In this document: in pieces, positions 1-10,110 of the stretch
How the letters are laid out: each line of letters starts with the position of its first letter
Numbering within the stretch: the first letter of the stretch is position 1
Source: Cladopsammia gracilis
Taxonomy: Eukaryota > Cnidaria > Anthozoa > Scleractinia > Dendrophylliidae
Direction of reading: 5' to 3'
DNA: 64,000 nt
Assembly: GCA_022457155.1 (NCBI GenBank)
Contig: JAJGOT010000021.1
Coordinates: 584,001 to 648,000, forward strand
The notes under the pieces: model-generated
Seen by the model: only the letters and a program-made list of their open reading frames with translations
Databases searched by the model: none
Told to the model about the DNA's origin: nothing
Position numbers and translations under genes: made by a program

Positions 1-950
1 CTCATAATGGCGCGCCATATCGCGCAAGCTTGTAAAACGTGCCGGAAAAAAAAAACCAACATCAAGAATGTCATATCTTACCGGAATAAAGAAAGCTGAA
101 GCTGAAGAGATCCATCTCTTGCGGTGGTACCGGTTTTCTTGGCTTTCTGATCTTACACTTTTTATTCGTGTCATTTCACCAGATTTTACCGTGCCATAAT
201 TTAGTTAGAATAAAACATTCATGTAACAAATGGATCTATAAAGTGGAATGCGAATACAGCCGCTTCTTGTCGTCCCCTTGTTTTTGGCCAACAAAAGCAT
301 TCACACTTTTCTGATCGGGGTGAATTGAAAGTTAGATGAGCGGGCGGATCAAAATACAAAAAGGCTGGTTTTTGGGGTCTTTGTAGTTACCGAACATGTG
401 CTAACGTATACGTAATTGTAGTCAATCGAAAAACGATTTTCCAAAACTGTCCGCCAAAAACTGGCAGTCATCATTACGTCTCTGTTTAAAATAGGATGTA
501 CGTGAACTTGATACAAGCTAGGATTTTATTTTTCTAGCGGGATAACAAGGTTTCACGGAAGACACTGTATGGAATCTCTGAGAAGTAAGTGGAACGGCAT
601 GTTTATTCATTAATTCCAACCGTGACACAAACGTCGAGTGAATTGCAGTCCTGTTTATCTTGAGCATTTTGGCACGGCTCAGCAATATTATTAGCACTTT
701 TTCTAGTATCCGTGCTATTTTCTTTTCATCGAATAGCTTGGTATGAGTGATTTTGGTCCTCATTGTTATTGGAGCCTTTGCTCTTTGTCAGATGCAACGG
801 GAGGAAAATTATAACGCTGATAGTGATGAAAATTGTTATCAAAACGTATGTTTCCTCTCTCAGAGTCTACAAGAACAAAATATTTTTTTTCTTTTCAAGT
901 GTAATCTTTCTTTCAATTTTTACTGTCACTCGACGGGCGGCCGCTAAGAA
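1..950. other. AT-rich sequence, no gene seen
   Basis: Only short, low-quality open frames occur, on both strands, with no recognisable domain, motif or splice context. I see no repeat that matches elsewhere in the window. Confidence 0.5.
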
Positions 951-1225
951 ATGGGTATAACTTCCATACCTCAGATCTATGGTATAACATCCATACCTCA
1001 GATCTATGGTATAACATCCATACCTCAGATCTGGGATATAACACTGGGGTATAACATCCATACCTCAGATCTATGGTATAACATCCATACCTCAGATCTG
1101 GGATATAACACTGGGGTATAACATCCATACCTCAGATCGGGGTATAACATCCATACCCCAGATCTGGAGTATAACATCCATACCTCAGATCTGGGGTATA
1201 ACATCCATACCTCAGATCTGTAGTA
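951..1225. repeat. Minisatellite of about 25-29 bp
   Basis: About nine imperfect copies of a unit containing ATAACATCCATACCTCAGAT follow head to tail. Some units carry a variant spacer (GGGATATAACACTGG). Open frames here are artefacts of the repeat. Confidence 0.95.
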
Positions 1226-2315
1226 TGACGTCTATACGGCATAACAATTTGAAAAATGGTCCAAATTATCACGTTTACCCATACCAATCCTCACATTTGT
1301 AATTAAAAATGCTGCGTTTTCATTCGCCTTATCAGCGAAGTCAAGTGAAAAGCTTCTTTAACAATCAAACAGAAAAAAATGGTCTGTTTTAGTGTGTGAA
1401 AACTAGTTATTTTGGAAGACGAGAATTTAAAGTATGTGAAAATCGGTGAAATTTTGTATAAAGCAGCTCTAAAACTTGGACTTGATAGAGAGAATAAGCT
1501 ATAAATTTGAACATATATTACCAAATTTATTCTTCGACAGAATTTTTAAAATATCTTTAAATAGCATTTCAACGACAAAATCGGGTTCGGTGCTACGATG
1601 TGGTAAAAAGAACAAAACTCAGGAAGATAACTCATTCAGCTTCGAGAAAAGAAACTGTTCGGGCCTAGAGATAAATTATTAACGGGCAGAAAAATTCCGG
1701 TGAATTTTGAGAAATGGGGCAGAGACGCTCGATAACTCTCTTAATCCATTTCAGTGTAGTGAACAAAACGAGCAGCAAACAGCTCACTTCGAGTTGGACA
1801 GAATGACGTCACATTTCAAGGCCAGGCTGCTATAAATATGGTTAAAAATGGCGGCGTTCAATGCGATTTTTATGCTACTTTGGACAAGGAGTTTTTAGCA
1901 TCTTATCTTTATATGTACTTTTTATTGGTGAACAGAAAAAAACTGCCTTCTGGAATGAACTTTTCTTTCAATTATTTCGTGAACATGTGAGATATTTAAG
2001 AGGGTGACTCTGTAAGAAATAGCCAATGATTTTGGTTCGAAAAATCAATTTTCATGCAGCGCTAAGTTTCTATCGAAGTTTTACATGGTTGTATGTCGAC
2101 CAGTATGCCAGCCATATTTATTATTCGAAGCGAGCTTGACGAGTGCGAGACAAGATTTGGTTGGATTAGATTGGCCAGCATAGGGCACACAAGGTATGTC
2201 ATGAAGCCGTGAAGCTCGCTGCGATGGCCGTTTAGGTCTGTTTATTGATCGAGGTAAAACTTCGATAGAAACTTATCGGTGGATGAAAATCGAACTGCTT
2301 TGATGATTTTCAGGA
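1226..2315. other. AT-rich spacer, no gene seen
   Basis: No coding frame longer than about 70 residues and none resembling a protein family. No structure is visible apart from ordinary AT-rich sequence. Confidence 0.45.
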
Positions 2316-2319
2316 TTAA

Positions 2320-3256
2320 CCCTATTCAGACTGGGCTTTTTTAGGCAATCTGTGACTGGGGGGGGGGGGGGGTTCCTCGGACCCCCCCTTCATATCTCTG
2401 GAACCAGTAAGGCTAGGACCATGAAATTTTCACACAATGTTCATCTCCATACAAGGAAACCTCACACCCAGTTTGGACCTGCCACACCTAATTATGACGT
2501 CACAATGACGTCATTTGTGTTTTTCCGACGTTTCTTTGATATTTTTCCATCCAGATACTTAAAATATCAAATATAACTGTAAAATCATCTTTTTAATATT
2601 AAAACATAATAAATACAAACAAGGACACACTTGTAAAGCGAGAAAAGGCAAAAAAAGGCGATAAAACTATAATTTTGAAATTTTTGTCCGCCATCTTGGA
2701 TCCGCCATCTTGGATCCGCCATCTTGGATTTCCTATTTTTTCGTTTAAATTAAAATTTAAAAAATTTCTAAAAGAGAAAAGGATCAGAATGTATAAAACA
2801 CGTATCAAACTAATGTGTATTATCCAAACAATGAACTTAGAAGCGTTATTTAATAAATAATACAAAATTTTTCTCAAAAAGTAAAAGTGAGCAAAAATTT
2901 GCCTATCCCCCCCCCAAATATTTGATGTTTAAAATTTTTGATGTCTTTCAAGAACTAGTCCCAAGAAGAAACTATTCTAACAAGAAAATGCACTATAAGT
3001 CAAAGAACAAGATCTTAAAATAAAAAATTCACCATATTTTAATATTTTGAAAACCTATGTGTCAAAAACCGGTTTCCATGGCAACATGGTTAATCACACT
3101 GACATGTTATGGATACCAAAATGTTGCTAGATAAATTCTAGGAAAAGTCAGAAAATTTCAGCCTCATAGCTATTTCGGTGTAAGAGTTATCACAATTTTA
3201 CTGGAGGGGGGGTTCGAAAAGCCCCCCCCCCCCCCCCCCACCCAGTCTGAATAGGG
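2320..3256. mobile_element. TTAA-flanked MITE, copy 1 (piggyBac-like)
   Basis: The element is bounded by TTAA at 2316-2319 and 3257-3260. Its terminal inverted repeats begin CCCTATTCAGACTGGG and end CCCAGTCTGAATAGGG. Both ends run into poly-G or poly-C tracts. Near 2690-2730 it holds three tandem copies of a unit containing CCGCCATCTTGGAT. There is no transposase. A near-identical copy in the same orientation lies at 51450-52387, and a shorter relative at 52759-53249. TTAA duplication and CCC-starting TIRs are typical of piggyBac; Kolobok is an alternative. Short open frames inside are not genes. Confidence 0.9.
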
Positions 3257-3520
3257 TTAAGGATGACTTAAGCTTCCAAACCTCTCAACGTGAAGCAAAG
3301 AAAAATGTTATAGATAGAAAGTGAACTTGCCCGTGCATTCTGTAAAAGGCAAGTGTTTGTTTATTGGCATATTTTCGAATTTTCGTGAAATTCAAACGGT
3401 TCTAAATCTCAATAACGTAGGATGCACAAAAGAGTATTGGCATTTAGGATTTATGGTCCGTTATAGTGTTTATCATGATAAGTAGAATGACCACGTGCGT
3501 TGATCTTAGCACGTTCGTTT
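3257..3520. other. Spacer, no gene seen
   Basis: AT-rich sequence between the TTAA MITE and an SGNH-like coding fragment. Nothing else is recognised. Confidence 0.4.
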
Positions 3521-3524
3521 GTTC

Positions 3525-3836
3525 GAAGACAAAGGGACTTTATCACCCAGCATAGTGAGGATGACTAAAGTATGCAACATCGAATTAAGAGGAATTGGAG
3601 GACGAGCAGTCGACAAAATGATACATTTCGATTTGCAGGCGATTTGCAGCACCGCCTCCAACATCGTAGTGCTCGAACTGAGTTCCAGTGATTTATGCGA
3701 TAGATCTGCGGACACGGAGACAATTGCGATTTCTATCACAACATTTACTGAATTATTACTGAAGGAACTTAACCTTCAATTTATGCTTATCTGGGACGTA
3801 ATCCCTTCGGAAAATACAACTCTTCGAGGGATATAA
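3525..3836 (+). pseudogene. Fragment resembling an SGNH/GDSL-like esterase domain
   Basis: The plus-strand open frame has a coding texture and reads like the middle of an SGNH-hydrolase-like fold: GIGGRAVDKM, then a VVLELSSSDLC block where related proteins have a VVLxLGSNDL motif, then a long amphipathic helix. Such domains are frequent as standalone fragments in cnidarian genomes, often within mobile elements. The catalytic N-terminal GDS block and C-terminal DxH block are absent, and no start or splice context is clear. It runs antisense to, and ends about 60 bp before, the EGF exon array. The family call is from recollection of motif shape and needs a profile search. Confidence 0.4.
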
Positions 3837-3897
3837 CGAGAGAGTGGTCGCTATCTTGGCTAAAAACTACAATATGGATGAATGAACAAAACTTCAC

Positions 3898-4020
3898 CTG
3901 AACAATTGCGTCCGTTGCCAAAGAATCCAGCTGTACATGAGCAGTTATAGCCTCCCTTGGTGTTATTACACACTGCATCACTGCTGCAATTGTGAATTTT
4001 TTCTACACACTCGTCTATGT
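3898..4020 (-). CDS. EGF exon 13 of array (cbEGF, type A)
   Basis: A 123-bp phase-1 exon encoding one EGF module with six cysteines and the DIDEC calcium-binding start. It has the VEKIHNC variant, and the usual GDG near the last cysteine is GNG here. Numbering follows transcript order within the array. Confidence 0.85.
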
Positions 4021-7000
4021 CTAAAAACAATTAAAAATATAAATGAAGAAGAACTTACATACATATGACGACAAACTTACATGCTGATTTAATATTATCA
4101 TGGCTTTCTTGGCTAAAAACTACAATACGAATGAACAAGACTTCACCTGAGCAATTGCGTCCGTCGCCAAAGAATCCAGCTGTACATGAACAGTTATAGC
4201 CTCCAATGGTGTTATTACACACTGCATCACTGCTGCAATTGTGAATTGCTGCTGCACACTCGTCGATGTCTGAAAATAATTAGAACACAAATGAAGAAGA
4301 ACTTATACATATGATGACAAACTTACATGCTGATTTTCTTGGCTAAAAACTACAATATGAATGAACAAAACTTCACCTGAACAATTGCGTCCGTCGCCAA
4401 AGAATCCAGCTGTACATGAACAGTTATAACCTCTTTTGGTGTTATTACACACTGCATCACTGCTGCAATTGTGAATTGCTGCTGCACACTCGTCGATGTC
4501 TGAAAATAATTAGAACACAAATGAAGAAGAATTTATACATATGACGACAAACTTACATGCTGATTTTCTTGGCTAAAAACCACAAACGAATGAACAAAAC
4601 TTCACCTGAGCAATTGCGTCCGTCGCCAAAAAATCCAGCTGTACATGAACAGTTATAGCCTCCCTTGGTATTATTACACACTGCATCACTGCTGCAATTG
4701 TGAATTTTTTCTACACACTCGTCGATGTCTAAAAACAATTAAAAATATAAATGAAGAAGAACTTACATACATATGACGACAAACTTACATGCTGATTTAA
4801 TATTATCATGGCTTGCAAAAACTACAATACGAATGAACAAGACTTCACCTGAACAATTGCGTCCGTCGCCAAAGAATCCAGCTGTACATGAGCAGTTAAA
4901 GCCTCCCTTGGTGTTACCACACTTCGCATCACTGCTGCAATTGTGGATTCCTTCTACACATTCGTCGATGTCTAAAAACAATTAAACATATAAATGAAGA
5001 AGAAATTTAAAATACATATGACTACAACCGTACATGCTGATTTAATATTAGTGCTTTCTTGGCTGAAAACTACAATTATATACGAATGAACATAAGTTCA
5101 CCTGAACAATTGCGTCCGTCGCCAAACAATCCAGCTGTACATGAACAGTTATAGCCTCCCTTGGTGTTATTACACACTGCATCACTGCTGCAATTGTGAA
5201 TTCCTTCTGCACATTCGTCGATGTCTAAAAACAATTAAACATATAAATGTAGAAGAAATTTGAAATACATATGACTTCAACCGTACATGCTGATTTAATA
5301 TTAGTGCTTTCTTGGCTGAAAACTACAATTATATACGAATGAACAAAAGTTCACCTGAACAATTGCGTCCGTCGCCAAAGAATCCAGCTGTACATGAACA
5401 GTTATAGCCTCCCTTGGTGTTACCACACTTCGCATCACTGCTGCAATTGTGAATTCCTTCTACACATTCGTCGATGTCTAAAAACAATTAAACATATAAA
5501 TGAAGAAGAAATTTACATTACATGTGACTACAACCTTACATGCTGATTTAATATTAGTGCTTTCTTGGCTGAAAACTACAATAAGAATGAACAAAACTTC
5601 ACCTGAACAATTGCGTCCGTCGCCAAAGAATCCAGCTGTACATGAACAGTTATAGCCTCCCTTGGTGTTATTACACACTGCATCACTGCTGCAATTGTGA
5701 ATTGCTGCTGCACACTCGTCGATGTCTGAAAATAATTAGACCACAAATGAAGAAGAACTTATACATATGACAACAAACGTACATGCTGATTTAATATTAT
5801 CATGGCTTTCTTGGATAAAAACTACAATACGAATGAACAAGACTTCACCTGAACAATTGCGTCCGTCGCCAAAGAATCCAGCTGTACATGAGCAGTTAAA
5901 GGCTCCCTTGGTGTTACCACACTTCGCATCACTGCTGCAATTGTGAATTCCTTCTACACATTCGTCGATGTCTAAAAACAATTAAACATTTAATGAAGAA
6001 GAAATTTACATTACATATGACTACAACCTTACATGCTGATTTAATATTAGTGCTTTCTTGGCTGAAAACTACAATACGAATGAACAAAACTTCACCTGAA
6101 CAATTGCGTCCGTCGCCAAAGAATCCAGCTGTACATGAACAGTTATAGCCTCCCTTGGTGTTATTACACACTGCATCACTGCTGCAATTGTGAATTGCTG
6201 CTGCACACTCGTCGATGTCTGAAAATAATTAGAACACAAATGAAGAAGAACTTATACTATGACGACAAACTTACATGCTGATTTTCTTGGCTAAAAACTA
6301 CAATACGAATGAACAAAACTTCACCTGAGCAATTGCGTCCGTCGCCAAAGAATCCAGCTGTACATGAACAGTTATAGCCTCCCTTGGTGTTATTACACAC
6401 TGCATCACTGCTGCAATTGTGAATTTTTTCTACACACTCGTCGATGTCTAAAAACAATTAAAAATATAAATGAAGAAGAACTTACATACATACATACATA
6501 TGACGACAAACTTACATGCTGATTTAATATTATCATGGCTTGCAAAAACTACAATACGAATGAACAAGACTTCACCTGAACAATTGCGTCCGTCGCCAAA
6601 GAATCCAGCTGTACATGAGCAGTTAAAGCCTCCCTTGGTGTTACCACACTTCGCATCACTGCTGCAATTGTGAATTCCTTCTACACATTCGTCGATGTCT
6701 AAAAACAATTAAACATATAAATGAAGAAGAAATTTACATTACATGTGACTACAACGTTACATGCTGATTTAACATTAGTGCTTTCTTGGCTAAAAACTAC
6801 AATACGAATGAACTAAACTTCACCCGAACAATTGCGCCCGTCGCCAAAGAATCCAGCTGTACATGAACAGTTATAGCCTCCCTTGGTGTTATTACACACT
6901 GCATCACTGCTGCAATTGTGAATTGCTGCTGCACACTCGTCGATGTCTAAAAATAATTAGACCACAAATGAAGAAGAACTTATACATATGATGCAAAAAA

Positions 7001-8983
7001 AAAACACATTTCAAGTAAGGCCGATTTCTCAACAGATGATTGATGATGAACTTCGATGTCATTTGAACAGTAGGCCTTTCATAGCATGAAATTCCAATTT
7101 CAATGAACAAAGCGTCATCGGTACAATTGCGTCCATCTCCACAGTACCCAGCCATGGGTACTGTGGAGATGTTGTTTAACTTTAAATACTACAAGATAGA
7201 GTACTCGTGAATTATTCAAGATGACGTTAGGAGAACAGTAGTTTTAGAAAAGTCCATTTGAGTCCCGTATGTCAATAATAGTATGACATCAAAGTTATTG
7301 AGCCAGCTTCTTCAAAAAGCTGTATCCTTAAAGACAATAGCGTAATATTTTGTTACAAACGGACGGGAAAATGATGCATTCGTCATCATCTAAAACAAAC
7401 AGTACGCTTTCCACGATGATGCCAAGAGAGCAGCAGTTTTATAAAATTTAACTTGAGTCCTGTGTACTGTGTTGTTTGTGTTGATATTATAAAATCATAT
7501 TCTTGAGCCAGTCACTTGGAAAAGCTGTATCCACATTGAACGCAATAAAACAGTAAATAAGCAAGTGATCTTATTGGTTTTCTTCAAAGTGCGTGTATTG
7601 GCATTAATGAAGCGATACAACCTTTCTTTCAGCTAAGGCAACATGAGTAATATTACGTTTTATTACACCCTCTTACCTGTACAAGTTTTCCCGTCTCCGG
7701 AAAAACCCACTTTACAAGAACAACTGTAGGAACGGAGAGTGTTTTCGCAGTTGGCATTAGCATCACAAACGGAGGGAGAAGACATGCATTCTTCATCATC
7801 TAATTTGAGGAACAGAATATTAATTTCCATAAAGCAATGACATATTTATTTCCTTCTTTTGATGCTTGCATTACGATATAAGCTACCCCTGGCGCCAGAT
7901 GTCATAATTTTGGCGAGAACGAGCGACGCGGCAATGAGACACGTATCGTCCTTGTCGAACAATAATATAAAATGTTGATGCAGTTTTTTACACTCTTACA
8001 GTCTAAAGAACAAGTCTACGGTCTGGTTGCAAAATCTTTGAAGCCAGTGTAGAAAAGAGCGCGCAGAATAGTTTTGTTTACAATTTGAACGGCAACAGAA
8101 AACGGGCGAGCGAGCGCAGCGAACGAGTGTTGCTTTTGACATCGTTCAACGAGAGAAAAAATAATCGTAAAAAGTGCTTATCATGATTACACTTTGTTTA
8201 TTTAATTGGTATTCTCGAATAGTTAGGATTTGACTAACGCAACACAGACTGAAAGCGAACGATTAAATTGTACAAGTTAAAAGTAACTCTCGTCCAATCT
8301 GCAGCGCAATCGATATAATTTTCTTGCATCTTCCTGATAAAACCAAAATATGTAATCTTCTTACCCGTCGTTTCAAGGTTTCCCTTTCTTCAAGCAAATG
8401 AGCAAAATATTATACTTCAGAATTCTTACCTCTGATAAATCCTATTCTTCTTAAGACTATAGATAATTCTACTGGAGTGTTTTGCACAATTTCTTTCATA
8501 TTTTATACAAAAGCAAAAAAAAAAAAAAAAAAAAAACAACAACAACAACAAAAAAACAGCTTGCATGCTTATAGTAGTGTAAATATTTCAATATTTGTTA
8601 GGTTCATGTTTATCAATGTTAATGTAGGTAGGTGAAGTATTTATATTACTCAATAAATGAACTTATGAAGCATTGATTGCACCTTCGCGTTTCATGTAGA
8701 ACCTTTGATTATCCGTGACAAAATCGTACGGCTTTGTTTCCTTTGTCTCGCTATTCATCTCGCAGACCATTCCCGGAATGTAGTAGTTATAACTATGACA
8801 TCTGTGGTCGCTTTCACAGAGGTTTTGGCATTCGATTATTGCTTTTACCGCTACTTCTTTAAATGTATGACCCTTGAGAGCTTTCCCGTTTGCTGATTTC
8901 TCGGAAGGCTTGCATTGTTCGCCAGCGGCCTTACTTCCAGACATCAGGATTGTCAAGTAAAGTGCAAACAGCACCAAGGACAT
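3898..8983 (-). CDS. Secreted PAN/apple plus tandem EGF-repeat protein (multi-exon, 3' end not found)
   Basis: The gene model joins a signal-peptide/PAN exon (8683-8983), a divergent EGF exon (7677-7799) and 13 nearly identical EGF exons (6946 down to 3898). All internal exons are phase 1, so each adds one module without changing frame; the donor reads G|GTGAAG and the acceptor TTTTAG|ACATC. Calcium-binding EGF modules usually form rod-like extracellular structures or adhesive ectodomains, and PAN domains mediate protein or carbohydrate contacts. A secreted adhesion or matrix protein is therefore inferred. No terminal exon is visible between 1 and 3898, so the gene either continues beyond the window or is truncated. 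A paralogous locus at 54-60 kb has an additional 3' domain exon that may show what is missing here. Confidence 0.6.
4147..4269 (-). CDS. EGF exon 12 of array (type B)
   Basis: A 123-bp phase-1 exon with the ECAAAIHNC variant; NTIGGYNC replaces the common NTKGGYNC. Splice sites are intact and the module keeps all six cysteines. Confidence 0.85.
4377..4499 (-). CDS. EGF exon 11 of array (type B)
   Basis: A 123-bp phase-1 exon, ECAAAIHNC variant, with NTKRGYNC. All six cysteines and both splice sites are present. Confidence 0.85.
4606..4728 (-). CDS. EGF exon 10 of array (type A)
   Basis: A 123-bp phase-1 exon with the VEKIHNC variant. Together with its flanking introns and neighbours it closely matches the block at 6220-6720, which points to a recent multi-exon duplication. 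Confidence 0.87.
4849..4971 (-). CDS. EGF exon 9 of array (type C)
   Basis: A 123-bp phase-1 exon with VEGIHNC and [13 protein letters not shown], the type C signature also seen at 6576-6698. The intron downstream lacks the common TTCTTGGCT stretch, as in that copy. Confidence 0.87.
5102..5224 (-). CDS. EGF exon 8 of array (mosaic A/C)
   Basis: A 123-bp phase-1 exon with AEGIHNC at the start and [13 protein letters not shown] in the middle, and GLFGDG instead of GFFGDG. It looks like a recombinant between variants. Confidence 0.85.
5355..5477 (-). CDS. EGF exon 7 of array (type C)
   Basis: A 123-bp phase-1 exon with VEGIHNC and [13 protein letters not shown]. Its downstream intron shares an extra TTATATACGAATG stretch with that of the 5102-5224 exon, so these two are sister duplicates. 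Confidence 0.85.
5603..5725 (-). CDS. EGF exon 6 of array (type B)
   Basis: A 123-bp phase-1 exon with ECAAAIHNC and [13 protein letters not shown]. Cysteines and splice sites are intact. Confidence 0.87.
5849..5971 (-). CDS. EGF exon 5 of array (type C)
   Basis: A 123-bp phase-1 exon with VEGIHNC and [13 protein letters not shown]; a G-to-A change at the residue before Phe is unique to this copy. Confidence 0.87.
6096..6218 (-). CDS. EGF exon 4 of array (type B)
   Basis: A 123-bp phase-1 exon with ECAAAIHNC and [13 protein letters not shown], essentially the same module as 5603-5725. Confidence 0.87.
6325..6447 (-). CDS. EGF exon 3 of array (type A)
   Basis: A 123-bp phase-1 exon with VEKIHNC; nearly identical to 4606-4728, including its intron flanks. 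Confidence 0.87.
6576..6698 (-). CDS. EGF exon 2 of array (type C)
   Basis: A 123-bp phase-1 exon with VEGIHNC and [13 protein letters not shown]; the partner of 4849-4971 in the duplicated block. Confidence 0.87.
6824..6946 (-). CDS. EGF exon 1 of array (type B)
   Basis: A 123-bp phase-1 exon with ECAAAIHNC and [13 protein letters not shown]. The donor junction is TTCG|GGTGAAG rather than TTCAG|GTGAAG but is still usable. It is the first of the near-identical array. Confidence 0.85.
7105..7155 (-). pseudogene. Truncated EGF exon with a fold-back end
   Basis: The minus strand encodes only the last part of an EGF module ([12 protein letters not shown]), then runs straight into an inverted copy of its own sequence: CATCTCCACAGTACCCA and its complement flank TGGC. 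No acceptor precedes it and the donor GT is missing. This is an EGF remnant inside the intron, not a usable exon. Confidence 0.7.
7156..7676. repeat. Tandemly duplicated intron segment with an EGF remnant
   Basis: Two diverged copies of an intron segment are visible (AAGATGACGTTAGGAGAACAG near 7220 and ACGATGATGCCAAGAGAGCAG near 7415). Near 7366-7391 the minus strand holds the start of a decayed EGF exon (DDDEC). Older duplications therefore preceded the young array downstream. Confidence 0.5.
7677..7799 (-). CDS. Divergent EGF exon upstream of the array
   Basis: A 123-bp phase-1 exon bounded by an AG acceptor at 7801-7800 and a GTAAG donor at 7676-7672. It encodes an EGF module starting DDEEC, with six cysteines and a [16 protein letters not shown] end. 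It is much more diverged from the array exons than they are from one another, so it is an old, separately maintained module. Confidence 0.8.
7803..8660. other. Intron between PAN and EGF exons; A-rich tract
   Basis: No coding signal is seen. A poly-A/(AAC)n tract lies at about 8514-8555. GC-rich fragments around 8100 (GAGCGAGCGCAGCGAACGAG) resemble those near 63740. Confidence 0.4.
8683..8983 (-). CDS. Signal peptide and PAN/apple domain exon
   Basis: From the ATG at 8983-8981 the minus frame encodes a hydrophobic signal peptide ([16 protein letters not shown]) and a PAN/apple-like module with the family's cysteine spacing: [19 protein letters not shown] and a final RFYMKR. If unspliced the frame stops at 8663-8665, giving a secreted protein of about 106 residues. 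A donor GAAG|GTGCAA at 8683/8682 gives phase 1, which matches the next EGF exon, so I favour splicing into the EGF gene. PAN modules bind protein or carbohydrate partners outside the cell; the specific ligand is unknown. Confidence 0.65.
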
Positions 8984-8996
8984 TTCGAGCAACTGG

Positions 8997-9724
8997 ATTT
9001 CAGGTCAGCAGATTCTAAACATGACATTAGAAAAACGAAAACCTTGTTACAAATTTCTGTGGTTGTATTTTAAAGCAGATATCCTGCTAGTCACTTCGCC
9101 CCAGGTCAGATCCTTCCCCCTTCCCCCCCCCCCCCCCCCCCCCCCACGACCGCTGGAAAGAAAGCCAAACTTTCACATTCATTTGCTAGTTACAGCAATA
9201 ACGAAATTGTTAGGAAACGATTGAGCATAACAAAAAATCAAAGGAAATCATCAAAGTTTGAGATGTCATGGAAAAAAAAACATATATGTATATATAGTTT
9301 TTAATATTTTTCGAAGCGAAATGATTTTCACCAAAAGAAAAGTTAAATATCTTGCTCATCTTTTACTTGGAATGATCATATTTGTTATTTTAACATTTGG
9401 CACAGCTGTTCCAATTTCCATGTTAGGTATATAATTATATACGTAGTCCATCATCTTTTTTAATGTTTATTTCAGAAATAAATAATCATAACAAAATTCT
9501 TCCTGACTCTAATTTGATATTTTGATAAATAGATGTTGTTCTTGTTATGGCTGAAACAACTGGATTTCCCTACCATACTTAACAACTTCTTCTCTATACA
9601 AAGAAAAAGTAGACGTTAACAGAAAAGTCTCTGTTTTTACTTTTACGATAATGTGTGCGTATTGGCCGCTGAAGGATGGTTTATTGAGCCGGCTGTTGGA
9701 AACTGTTAAATTATTCAACTGGAG
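8997..9724. other. Upstream flank of PAN/EGF gene, no other gene seen
   Basis: AT-rich DNA with a long C homopolymer at about 9122-9146. This would include the promoter of the minus-strand gene, but I see no clear core promoter motif. Confidence 0.35.
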
Positions 9725-10110
9725 CTACCCTTTGCCGTTCCATTTTTATCAAGATCACGTTGCCACTAAAAAAACTGCAAAATTTTTTGTTTGAGTTGCA
9801 ATATAAGATACAATTAAACATTTTGATGCTTTTGGTAGCATTTTATATGTTTCTTCACAGAAAAAAGGTGAAAAAACCGCATTTTTATTCAAAAATGGCC
9901 TTAACTCATGCTACTTATGACGTCATATCTCGTTACCATAGTAACCGGTTTTCGCCAAATATTACCAAAATGTGTCTCAAGGATAAATAAACAGCTACTG
10001 AAGACGACATGTGCTAATCTGTAACGGTCTTGAAAAGAATCGGAGAAAAACCTTGACTGGTCCCCCTCCCCCTCCCTCCAGACCACCCCCCCCCCCCCTT
10101 GTCACAGCTT
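9725..10110 (+). repeat. Dispersed repeat R1, copy 1
   Basis: Matches, in inverted orientation, the segment at about 40815-41000: TTTTGATGCTT, a CATGCTACTTATG block, CATATCTCGTTACCATAG, then AAAATGTGTCTCAAG and AACAGCTACTGA. Diverged but collinear. The open frames inside are not conserved between copies. Confidence 0.75.

Noticed and set aside
9021..9224. Proline-rich frames over poly-C (also 10011-10295, 47314-47577)
   Set aside because: Homopolymer artefacts without conserved flanks.
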